From NCBI GenBank assembly GCA_002011215.1, contig MTML01000078.1, positions 1 to 15,465 on the forward strand: a stretch of DNA of 15,465 nt, in the 5' to 3' direction. Source of the stretch: Archaeoglobus sp. JdFR-24. Its GTDB lineage: Archaea; Halobacteriota; Archaeoglobi; Archaeoglobales; Archaeoglobaceae. Each line of letters starts with the position of its first letter. Within the stretch, counting starts at the first letter, position 1. The translations under genes were made by a program, and so were the position numbers. The notes beneath the pieces were generated by a model. It was not told where the DNA came from and did not search any database. It saw nothing but the letters and a program-made list of their open reading frames with translations. Shown one piece after another: positions 7,678 to 14,284 of this stretch.

Positions 7678-9204
7678 ATGAAGATAATGGTTATAGGATT
7701 AGACGGTGCAACATTTGACCTAATTAAGCCTTGGGCAGATGAAGGAAAATTGCCTACATTCAAAAAATTAATGGAGGAAGGGGTATGGGGTGAATTAGAA
7801 AGTACAGTACCTCATATTACTCCTCCTGCATGGACATCAATGACTACAGGAAAAAATCCAGGAAAACATGGTATATTTGATTTTATGAGCATAGAAAGAA
7901 CAGAAAACGGTTGGAAATTGAAACTGTACAATTCAAGGAGTAAAAAATCGAAAGAGATATGGGATTATCTAAGTGATAAGAAATCTATCGTTGTTAATGT
8001 ACCTCTAACGTATCCTCCTCGTCCAATAAATGGAATAATGATAACAGGGATGTATACTCCAGATATAAATAGTGAATTTACATATCCGAAAGAATTAAAA
8101 AAGGAAATTTTAAAATTATTCCCTAATTATAGAATAGAGTTAAATTGGAATAGGTATAAAGGAAAAAAGCAAAAATTCATCAAAGAATTGTATAAGATGA
8201 CGGAGGAAAGGATCAAGCTTTTTTGGCATCTTTTTGAAAAAGAATGGAATTTTTTCTTTTTTGTTTTTGTAGGAACTGATAGAATACAGCATATAATTTG
8301 GGAAGAGCAGGAACTCCTGAGGTATTATCAATATTTAGATGAATTTTTAGGGAAGGTGCTAAATACTTTATATAATAAAAATATTAAGCTTTTTTTAGTT
8401 TCGGACCATGGTTTTAGCAAGATAAAAAAAGTAGTGCATATAAATACTCTTCTAAAGCAGGAAGGATTTTTGGAATTGAGAAGAAATAATAAAAACTGCT
8501 TAAGTAAATTAGGCATAAGTAAAGAAAGTTTATCACGATTTTTAACAAAATATAAATTAGATAAAATTTATATGAGACTTCCGTCAAAAGTTTTACATAT
8601 TGTTAGAAAAACTATTCCTGGGAAATCTAACCCGGTATATGATATTAATTTAGAAAAATCTAGCGCAGCCATGGTGGGCAGCGGAAGTATATTTATCACT
8701 GAAAAAAAGGGTCGAGAAGAAATAAAAAACAAAATTAAAAACAAATTAAAGAACTTAAAAGATGTTGATACAGGGGAAAAAATTATTGAAGAGGTTTTTG
8801 AAAAGGAAAAAATATATTTTGGACCAATGATGGATAAAGCGCCTGATTTGTTAATATTGCCTAAAAAAGGATACTCCTTAATTCAAGAGGTGTCCCACTT
8901 TATTATTCGACATCCGCGATTCAAAAAGGCTGATCATGCATTAAACGGCATTTTTCTTGCATATGGCCCAGGAATCAAAAAAGGCTACAAAATAGAAGGT
9001 GCAAAAATCTACGACATAGCACCAACAATTCTTCACATCTTCGGTTTGCCAATTCCAAATGATATAGATGGAAGAGTGTTAATGGAAATTTTTGAAGAAG
9101 ACTCAGAGTTTGCAAAAAGAAAGCCAGAATTTATTAATTATTACGGGGAAAAGAAAAAAATAAAAGAAATTATACAAAAACTAAAATTAAGGGAAAGAAT
9201 GTGA
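7678..9204 (+). CDS. Type I phosphodiesterase/nucleotide pyrophosphatase family protein (PDE2)
   Basis: This 508-residue protein is a clear paralogue of PDE1 and keeps all expected metal-site residues: D9 and nucleophile T12 in GLDGATF, D201 and H205 in GTDRIQH, D243-H244 in SDHGFSK, and H420 in KADHALNG. Unlike PDE1 it also has the usual family ending, LAYGPGIKKG (427-436) and IYDIAPTILHIFGLPIPNDI (444-463) leading into DGRVL. Roughly 170 residues between the DHG motif and the last His form a basic insert or cap, as in PDE1. No signal peptide or transmembrane segment is visible, so cytoplasmic action is likely. There is no ribosome-binding site before the ATG, but a TATA box is centred about 30 bases upstream, which suggests a leaderless mRNA. 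Its phosphodiester substrate is unknown; a lipid-linked or nucleotide-sugar intermediate of this locus is a guess. Confidence 0.9.
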   Translation: MKIMVIGLDGATFDLIKPWADEGKLPTFKKLMEEGVWGELESTVPHITPPAWTSMTTGKNPGKHGIFDFMSIERTENGWKLKLYNSRSKKSKEIWDYLSDKKSIVVNVPLTYPPRPINGIMITGMYTPDINSEFTYPKELKKEILKLFPNYRIELNWNRYKGKKQKFIKELYKMTEERIKLFWHLFEKEWNFFFFVFVGTDRIQHIIWEEQELLRYYQYLDEFLGKVLNTLYNKNIKLFLVSDHGFSKIKKVVHINTLLKQEGFLELRRNNKNCLSKLGISKESLSRFLTKYKLDKIYMRLPSKVLHIVRKTIPGKSNPVYDINLEKSSAAMVGSGSIFITEKKGREEIKNKIKNKLKNLKDVDTGEKIIEEVFEKEKIYFGPMMDKAPDLLILPKKGYSLIQEVSHFIIRHPRFKKADHALNGIFLAYGPGIKKGYKIEGAKIYDIAPTILHIFGLPIPNDIDGRVLMEIFEEDSEFAKRKPEFINYYGEKKKIKEIIQKLKLRERM

Positions 9205-10776
9205 TTATGAAAATTTTTTTATCATTCGCTTTAGCATTGTTAAGTTGATTTTACTCTTCTTTTCTATAACTAATAATAACTCCACATCTTCTTTATCGAA
9301 ACTTTTAGTAAATAGAAGAAGGATACAATACAGAACCAAGAAAATGGAGAAAATGATAGGAAGCATCCAGAAGGTCACAGTAAAAAATCTTTTTGCGAGA
9401 GTATGAACAACAAAAAGTAGGAAAATACCTATAAGAATAGGTTTTAAAATATTTTTTTCTATAGAATGGATTTTTGAGATAGAATAAAGTTTAATGGATC
9501 GGATTATGTTTATCAAAATCAAGGCAGATACTGTAGCCAAAGCAGCACCATTTATGCCATATTTTGGAATAAGCAGAGCATTTAGTATCACATTTATACA
9601 TGCTGCAGCAAATGTTGCATACATAAGAAACTTTGTTTCACCCATCGCAGTTAGTGTTGCTCCATTTGGCCCCATTAAATTATTAATAAAAAATCCTAAG
9701 GTAAGAATCTGTAATGCGTTTTGAGCTAGCACGTATTTATGACCAAATAGAAAACCTAGGACAGTGCTTGGGAATAGTACAAAAATCATCGCGAGAGGGA
9801 AGGTTACGGCGCAGAGCCATTTTGTTAATATAATATAACTTCTTCGCATCTCATATGTTCTTTTTTTGGCATATAGTTCTGAAACGATGGGTGTATAAAT
9901 AAAAAGCATAGATATTAGAGCTGATGAAATAAAACGTCCCAGAGGCAATGCAGCATTATAAATACCTACGACCTCAGCTGTTTTGAAATAGCCAAGCATT
10001 AGTGTATCCGTCCAGTTCATTACTAGGTACAAAGTTGATACAAAGAGAAGGGGTATTGAAAAAAGAAGTAATTCTTTTCCAGTAAAATCCAATTTTTTTA
10101 TAGAGATTTTTAGAAGAAATGGTTTTCTAACAGCAACATATAATAAAAGAAATATCAAAGTCAGAATAGCTGAAACAGAAAAAGACCATATAACCCATTT
10201 AAACGATCGGGCATACCAAACAGTATAGAGTACAAACAAAAGAAACAATAAATTCTTCAAAAGATCCATAAAAATTGCCTTTTCTTTTACACTACTAAAT
10301 CCTCTAAAAATTGCAGTGAAGATGTAAAGCAAAACAAGAAAAGGAATAGCAAACGAAAAAATCTTTAACGGAAATGATAGAGCCGGTAGATGAAAAAAAT
10401 CCTTAGATATAGACTCAGCGAACGAAAAGATTAATAAAAATAAGATGATACCGCTTATAGAACTGAACAGCCAAGAATAAAAAATTATTCCATTTATTTT
10501 TTCTCCATCTTTCTTTCCTCTATAATATGCTATTTGCCTAGTTGCACCTTCCCGTAAACCTAGAGTTCCGATTATCACGAATATACTTGTTATAGTGAAG
10601 CCCAATGAAAATATTCCATATTCTTCTTGGGTATAATTTCTAGCAATTATAATCCTCGTAACAAAAGCCAAAAGTATACTCGTAATACTACTAACAAAAA
10701 CAATACCAGTCCCCTTTACCACTTTTTGTAAAGTTTTACTAATTATAGCATCCACTGGTTGTTCGTCCATATCCAT
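9205..10776 (-). CDS. Oligosaccharide flippase, Wzx/RfbX type (MATE/MVF superfamily)
   Basis: This protein of about 523 residues is hydrophobic throughout, with about 14 predicted membrane helices, the usual number for Wzx-type flippases. Such proteins move polyprenyl-linked oligosaccharides from the cytoplasmic to the outer face. Family features are KGTGIVFVSS (21-30) opening helix 1, RIIIARNYTQEEYGIFSL (41-58), TDTLMLGYFKTAEVVGIYNA (256-275), GATLTAMGETK (372-382) and LIPKYGINGAALAT (402-415). I chose ATG 10776 because TCACCT on the plus strand (AGGTGA on the coding strand) lies seven bases before it. An in-frame ATG at 10821 would add 15 residues behind a poorer GGA site. It is the last gene of the leftward nucleotide-sugar operon, after the dehydrogenase. 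Its stop codon abuts the PDE2 stop directly. Confidence 0.9.
   Translation of the reverse strand: MDMDEQPVDAIISKTLQKVVKGTGIVFVSSITSILLAFVTRIIIARNYTQEEYGIFSLGFTITSIFVIIGTLGLREGATRQIAYYRGKKDGEKINGIIFYSWLFSSISGIILFLLIFSFAESISKDFFHLPALSFPLKIFSFAIPFLVLLYIFTAIFRGFSSVKEKAIFMDLLKNLLFLLFVLYTVWYARSFKWVIWSFSVSAILTLIFLLLYVAVRKPFLLKISIKKLDFTGKELLLFSIPLLFVSTLYLVMNWTDTLMLGYFKTAEVVGIYNAALPLGRFISSALISMLFIYTPIVSELYAKKRTYEMRRSYIILTKWLCAVTFPLAMIFVLFPSTVLGFLFGHKYVLAQNALQILTLGFFINNLMGPNGATLTAMGETKFLMYATFAAACINVILNALLIPKYGINGAALATVSALILINIIRSIKLYSISKIHSIEKNILKPILIGIFLLFVVHTLAKRFFTVTFWMLPIIFSIFLVLYCILLLFTKSFDKEDVELLLVIEKKSKINLTMLKRMIKKFS
9214..9220 (+). terminator. T7 tract, possible terminator of PDE2
   Basis: Seven consecutive T residues start nine bases after the PDE2 stop, within the 3' end of the opposing flippase gene. 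Archaeal RNA polymerase often terminates at such oligo-T tracts without a hairpin. The assignment rests on sequence alone. Confidence 0.45.
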
Positions 10777-10783
10777 TTTTTCT

Positions 10784-10789
10784 TCACCT
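10784..10789 (-). promoter_or_regulatory. Shine-Dalgarno site deciding the flippase start
   Basis: Read on the minus strand this is AGGTGA, seven bases before the ATG at 10776-10774. It is a better site than anything before the alternative ATG at 10821. Confidence 0.6.
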
Positions 10790-10853
10790 ATTAATAGTCT
10801 CCTGAGGATTATCTCTCTCATTTCTTCCTTATTTTTTATTTTATCTATCTTAA

Positions 10854-12113
10854 TTACAATGTTTTATAACAAAATCCTTGCTTGTTTGCTGCCTTTTTAC
10901 TGAATATCCTTCTCACATCGATCAATATTGGTTTATCGTTCATGAACCCTTTTATATTTTCGAGTTTCATATTTCTGAACTCATTATGTGCCACTGTGAT
11001 AATCACACAGTCAACTTTCTTTTTCAAATTCCCTAAAGCTTTCACACCGAAGCTTTCTATTTCTTTTCCACTTAACAATGGATCGTAACCATATATCTCT
11101 ATTCCAAAATCCTGAAGTTCTTTTATCATATCTTTTACAGGTGATTCCCTCGTGTCGGCAACATTTTCTTTGTAGGTTAACCCCATAATCAAAACTTTGG
11201 AGCCTTTTATTACTTTACCAACATCATTTAATGCTTTTATTGCCAATTCAGCAACATATTTTGGCATATAGTCGTTTATGGCGCGACCCGCTAAAATTAC
11301 TTGTGGATGATAGCCGAGTTCTTTAGCTTTATAGACAAGATAGTAAGGATCGACCGGGATACAGTGACCGCCAACCAATCCAGGAGAGTATTTATGAAAA
11401 TTCCATTTTGTGGCTGCTGCATCCAGAACAGCTTTTGTATCTAGATCCATTTTATGAAAAATAATTGCCAATTCATTCATTAAAGCGATGTTTAAATCCC
11501 TTTGTATATTTTCTATTACTTTTGCTGCCTCTGCAGTTTTAATATCCTTGACTTTGTAAACATTGGTTATTAGCCCGTAAAGTTTTGCTAGAATCTCGGT
11601 GGTTTCTTTGTCCATTCCTGCTACAAGTTTGGTTATCTTATCTAATGTGTGCTCTTTATCGCCAGGATTTATTCTTTCAGGTGAATACCCGATCTTAAAA
11701 TCCTTTCCGCATTTCATCTTGGATTCCTTCTCCAATATTGGCTTCACAATTTCCTCTGTTACTCCAGGATATACCGTGGATTCCAAAATAACTATAGCTC
11801 CTTTTTTCAGGTTTTTACCAACCGTTTCAGCCGCTGATTGAACAAAAGATAGATCAGGCTGTTTAGATTTGGTTACTGGCGTGGGAACAGTTATTATAAC
11901 AAAATCTGCGCTTTTTATTTTTTTAGGATTCGATGTAAATTCTATTCTATATTTTTTTTTCTCTTTTAACCTTTTAATCTTTTTGCAATCTATGTCATAT
12001 CCTATTACTTTTAAATGTTTTGAAAAAGCTTCTGCAAGTGGTAGACCTACATATCCTAAACCAACGACACATACTACTTTACCCTTCAATTTTTCTTTTG
12101 CTCTCGAAACCAT
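10854..12113 (-). CDS. UDP-N-acetylhexosamine 6-dehydrogenase, TviB/WbpO-like
   Basis: This 419-residue protein is a UDP-glucose/GDP-mannose dehydrogenase family member, oxidising C6 of a UDP-sugar to a carboxylate with two NAD+. The NAD domain has VGLGYVGLPLA (17-27), VPTPVTKSKQPDLSFV (76-91) and ESTVYPGVTEE (111-121). YSPERINPGDKEHTLDKI (143-160), AEAAKVIENIQRDLNIALMN (194-213) and GLVGGHCIPVDPYYL (245-259), with catalytic C251, form the active site. The C-terminal UDP-binding domain has GLTYKENVADTRESPV (311-326). The RINPGDKEHTL and TKWNF signatures resemble the TviB/VipA/WbpO subgroup, which makes UDP-GlcNAcA or UDP-GalNAcA, more than WecC. The adjoining 4-epimerase fits this. The start overlaps the epimerase 3' end by 28 bases and has a strong ribosome-binding site. 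Family is certain; the exact substrate is inferred. Confidence 0.92.
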   Translation of the reverse strand: MVSRAKEKLKGKVVCVVGLGYVGLPLAEAFSKHLKVIGYDIDCKKIKRLKEKKKYRIEFTSNPKKIKSADFVIITVPTPVTKSKQPDLSFVQSAAETVGKNLKKGAIVILESTVYPGVTEEIVKPILEKESKMKCGKDFKIGYSPERINPGDKEHTLDKITKLVAGMDKETTEILAKLYGLITNVYKVKDIKTAEAAKVIENIQRDLNIALMNELAIIFHKMDLDTKAVLDAAATKWNFHKYSPGLVGGHCIPVDPYYLVYKAKELGYHPQVILAGRAINDYMPKYVAELAIKALNDVGKVIKGSKVLIMGLTYKENVADTRESPVKDMIKELQDFGIEIYGYDPLLSGKEIESFGVKALGNLKKKVDCVIITVAHNEFRNMKLENIKGFMNDKPILIDVRRIFSKKAANKQGFCYKTL

Positions 12114-13030
12114 TTTATTGTCACCTCTAACCCTTTTTCCAAATTATATTTTGGTCTATAATTAATTTTAGCCCTTGCTTTAGAAATATCTGCCAAACTA
12201 TCTTTTATGTCTCCAGGTCTTGGCTTGTCATATATAGGATCAAATTGTTCCCCAATAATGTCCATTATTTTGTTAGCCAATTCATTTATGCTTATTCTTT
12301 TTCCATTAGCTATATTGAATACGCCCTCGACATTTGTTTCTGCAGCAAGAATATTTGCGATAACCACATCTTTGATGTAGGTAAAATCTCTTGTTTGGTT
12401 TCCGTCTCCATATATAATTGGTGGTTTATTATCGAGAATCCTTGTAATGAATCTGGGAATCACAGCTGCATATTGAGAAGTTGGGTCCTGTCTAGGGCCA
12501 TAAACATTGAAATATCTTAAACAAACCGTTTTTAAGCCATAAACAACAGAGAAGGCTTTACAATAATATTCCCCAGTTAATTTAGAAACGGCATATGGTG
12601 AAAGAGGATTCGGTGGCATATCTTCTTTCTTAGGTAATATCGGAGTATCTCCGTATATTGAAGAGGAAGAGGCATAAATAACTTTTTTCACTCCACAATC
12701 CCTTGCAGCAATTAAAACATTCAGAGTACCATTAACATTAACTTCATTGGTCAAAACTGGATCCTCTATGGATCGTGGAACAGAAGGAATTGCAGCCTGA
12801 TGAAATATATAATCTACTCCTTCGAACTCGTTCTTCAAAAAATCTAAATTTCGAATATCTCCTTTTCTAAAAGCAATTTTTTTGCCATCAATTAGATGTT
12901 TTATGTTTTCCAATTTTCCTGTGGAGAGATTGTCGATAACAACTACTTCATTATTTTCTGCGAGTTCTTCAGCCAGATGGGAGCCAATAAATCCGGCTCC
13001 TCCTGTGATAATCACTCTTTTATTTTTCAC
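12086..13030 (-). CDS. NAD-dependent UDP-hexose 4-epimerase, TviC/WbpP-like
   Basis: This 314-residue extended short-chain dehydrogenase interconverts gluco and galacto forms of a UDP-sugar. It has the Rossmann motif GGAGFIGSH (10-18), DNLSTG (33-38), HQAAIPSVPRSIEDP (77-91), SSSSIYG (121-127), the catalytic pair Y146/K150 in YAVSK, and RYFNVYGPRQDPTSQYAAVI (172-191). The last motif and VPRSIEDP resemble the TviC/WbpP group acting on UDP-GlcNAc or UDP-GlcNAcA, which suits its pairing with the dehydrogenase. I chose a GTG at 13030 because the reading frame 5' of it (ATG at 13075) has no ribosome-binding site and would translate a TATA box. The GTG is about 25 bases from that box, the leaderless arrangement, and gives the usual family length. 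The ATG remains a possible alternative. It is the first gene of the leftward operon. Confidence 0.9.
   Translation of the reverse strand: MKNKRVIITGGAGFIGSHLAEELAENNEVVVIDNLSTGKLENIKHLIDGKKIAFRKGDIRNLDFLKNEFEGVDYIFHQAAIPSVPRSIEDPVLTNEVNVNGTLNVLIAARDCGVKKVIYASSSSIYGDTPILPKKEDMPPNPLSPYAVSKLTGEYYCKAFSVVYGLKTVCLRYFNVYGPRQDPTSQYAAVIPRFITRILDNKPPIIYGDGNQTRDFTYIKDVVIANILAAETNVEGVFNIANGKRISINELANKIMDIIGEQFDPIYDKPRPGDIKDSLADISKARAKINYRPKYNLEKGLEVTIKWFREQKKN
12121..12128 (-). promoter_or_regulatory. Shine-Dalgarno site for the dehydrogenase
   Basis: On the minus strand this reads AGAGGTGA, seven bases before the ATG at 12113-12111. It lies inside the coding sequence of the upstream epimerase and supports coupled translation of the two sugar-nucleotide enzymes. 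Confidence 0.75.
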
Positions 13031-13050
13031 ATAGGAGTATAAAACAAGAG

Positions 13051-13060
13051 TATTTAATAA
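13051..13060 (-). promoter_or_regulatory. TATA box of the epimerase-dehydrogenase-flippase operon
   Basis: On the minus strand this reads TTATTAAATA, centred about 25 bases before the GTG at 13030, with a purine-rich AGAAGCAA upstream in the BRE position. It predicts initiation at or near the start codon. A second TATA-like element at 13112-13120 (TTTTAAATA on the plus strand) could serve either direction. Confidence 0.5.
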
Positions 13061-13111
13061 TTGCTTCTTAAACATTTCTAGAAGAAAGAAGAAACATTGG
13101 GATACAATAGG

Positions 13112-13120
13112 TTTTAAATA
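13112..13120. promoter_or_regulatory. TATA-like element in the divergent intergenic region
   Basis: TTTTAAATA lies in the gap between the leftward epimerase and the rightward OB-fold gene. Read rightward it would give a leader of roughly 85 bases before the ATG at 13229. Read leftward it would initiate near 13091, a few bases before the alternative ATG at 13075. The rest of this gap (13141-13200) is T-rich, with no clear further signal. Confidence 0.3.
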
Positions 13121-13217
13121 AGATGGTAGATTAGAAATGTAATCTTTCTCTTTACATTTTAATTTTTAATTTTTCCACAAAATTTTTCTTACTACTGGCA
13201 TTTGTATTTGCGGATTC

Positions 13218-13224
13218 GGAGGAT
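13218..13224 (+). promoter_or_regulatory. Shine-Dalgarno site deciding the OB-fold gene start
   Basis: GGAGGAT lies four bases before the ATG at 13229 and favours it over an in-frame TTG at 13202, which would translate through the site. Confidence 0.65.
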
Positions 13225-13228
13225 AAAA

Positions 13229-13681
13229 ATGAAAAAATTGTTGGCGATGGTAACCATCCTTGCTCTTATATCTTTAATGGCATACAGCAGCTTGGAGCAT
13301 GATGAAAAAGATCCTGACATGGATTATATTCTAGCACATTATGAAAGATTTGAAGGAAAAGAAGTGCATTTTGGAGGAAAAGTCGTTGGAATTAATGGAA
13401 CAGAAGCGAAAATAAAACTTATGGAACCACCTTATGATTATCTGAATGTGACCATAAAAAATGCAAGTGTGGAAAAAGGAGATGTATTGGAGGTTTTAGG
13501 TATTTTGGACGGAGAAAGACATGTAACAGCAAAAAAAATCCTGGTAAGCAAAGGCTGGAAATACAGCCTAATCTTCATACGTTCTCTCCCAGCAATTCCT
13601 CTTGCTTTATATTTATTCTTCAAAAACTGGAAATTTAACCCCAAAAAATTTATGTTTGAGGGGAGGGAGAAAAATGCCTGA
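13229..13681 (+). CDS. Small membrane protein with OB-fold-like domain
   Basis: This 150-residue protein has a hydrophobic N-terminal segment (about 4-20, signal anchor), a polar beta-rich middle (about 33-107) and a second hydrophobic segment (about 114-131), then a basic tail. The middle, with YERFEGKEVHFGGKVVGING (38-57), KGDVLEVLGIL (83-93) and RHVTAKKILVSKGW (97-110), has the strand pattern and glycine spacing of OB-fold domains such as tOB or CcmE-like modules. CcmE's haem-binding His motif is not recognisable, so a cytochrome maturation role is not supported. The two helices would place the domain outside the cell and the tail inside. Its last eight bases overlap the DUF457 gene, so the two are probably co-translated. 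I do not know its function; the fold is an inference. Confidence 0.75.
   Translation: MKKLLAMVTILALISLMAYSSLEHDEKDPDMDYILAHYERFEGKEVHFGGKVVGINGTEAKIKLMEPPYDYLNVTIKNASVEKGDVLEVLGILDGERHVTAKKILVSKGWKYSLIFIRSLPAIPLALYLFFKNWKFNPKKFMFEGREKNA
13662..13666 (+). promoter_or_regulatory. Shine-Dalgarno site for the DUF457 gene
   Basis: GGAGG within the purine run at 13660-13670 lies seven bases before the ATG at 13674, inside the end of the upstream gene. It rules out the longer reading from 13602. Confidence 0.65.
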
Positions 13682-14120
13682 TTGGACTACACATGTTATA
13701 GCAGGATGGATTACTGGAAAGGCAACAAAAATGAACGTTGCTTTAGTTGTTATTGGCTCCTTGTTACCTGATTTAGTAAAAATCCAGCTCATCTTCATCA
13801 AGCTAAAAATCAATACTCATGGATTTTTTGATCCATTGCATACCCCTATTGGCACTTTACTTGTGGCTTTGTTAATTGCAATTCTTTTTCCGCAGATAAA
13901 AGAAGCATTTCTTTTTCTTGTAGCTGGAGCAACAACTCATTATTTCCTTGACTTTTTCCTTGAACATGTTACAGGCGGAATGAAACTTTTATTTCCTTTC
14001 AGCTGGAAAAAATATCAGATTCATCTTATTTCTTCTGCTAATTATTGGGTGACAGTTGTTGCTGTGATAATGGGCATAGTTTTCTATTTCTTTTTTAAAA
14101 AGATGGAAAAAGAAAAATAG
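13674..14120 (+). CDS. DUF457/YdjM-type metal-dependent membrane hydrolase-like protein
   Basis: This 148-residue protein has the hallmarks of the DUF457 (YdjM, LexA-regulated in E. coli) family of small inner-membrane proteins often called metal-dependent hydrolases. The pattern includes MPDWTTHVIAGW (1-12), GSLLPDLVKI (28-37), HTPIGTLL (56-63), ATTHYFLDFFLEH (86-98) and LFPFSWKKY (106-114). Candidate metal ligands are H7, D33, H56, H89 and D93. Hydrophobic segments lie at about 22-41, 58-73, 77-93 and 124-141. The start overlaps the stop of the OB-fold gene. The enzymatic activity of the family is a prediction rather than well established, so the substrate is left open. Other relatives are phospholipase C/S1-P1-like zinc hydrolases. 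Confidence 0.85.
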   Translation: MPDWTTHVIAGWITGKATKMNVALVVIGSLLPDLVKIQLIFIKLKINTHGFFDPLHTPIGTLLVALLIAILFPQIKEAFLFLVAGATTHYFLDFFLEHVTGGMKLLFPFSWKKYQIHLISSANYWVTVVAVIMGIVFYFFFKKMEKEK

Positions 14121-14130
14121 GTAGTATTCA

Positions 14131-14251
14131 AAAAGAATGAATGAAGTGATGTTACTGGTAAAATGCTTACATAAAGGAAAAATGAATAGAAACTGCCAGC
14201 GAAAACAACCTTTATCATAAGAAAAAAGAATGAATGTGCTGATGTTGCTGG
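14131..14251 (+). repeat. Imperfect direct repeat pair (14131-14158 and 14224-14251)
   Basis: Two 28-base units starting AAAAGAATGAATG and ending in CTGG match at 24 of 28 positions and are 93 bases apart. They lie in the 164-base gap between the converging DUF457 and PKD/LamG genes, which holds no other gene I can support. The spacer also has TGCCAGC (14194-14200), complementary to GCTGGCA (14247-14253) at the end of the second unit. Confidence 0.6.
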
Positions 14252-14269
14252 CATAATACAGAATAGAGA

Positions 14270-14275
14270 AAAAAT
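14270..14275 (-). terminator. T6 tract after the PKD/LamG gene
   Basis: On the minus strand six T residues follow the PKD/LamG stop by nine bases. This is compatible with archaeal oligo-T termination; no hairpin is obvious. Confidence 0.3.
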
Positions 14276-14284
14276 TATTTTCAT

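Noticed and set aside
11869..12165. 98-codon rightward open frame
   Set aside because: It is antisense to the start of the dehydrogenase and end of the epimerase, both clear genes.
13229..13681. CcmE-like cytochrome maturation protein
   Set aside because: The OB-like pattern fits, but I cannot find the haem-binding His motif, and no other cytochrome maturation gene is nearby.
14084..14284. 66-codon leftward open frame with a repeated ATSAHSFFF/VTSLHSFFL peptide
   Set aside because: The peptide repeat is the translation of the in-phase DNA repeat. There is no ribosome-binding site, and it overlaps the DUF457 gene end.
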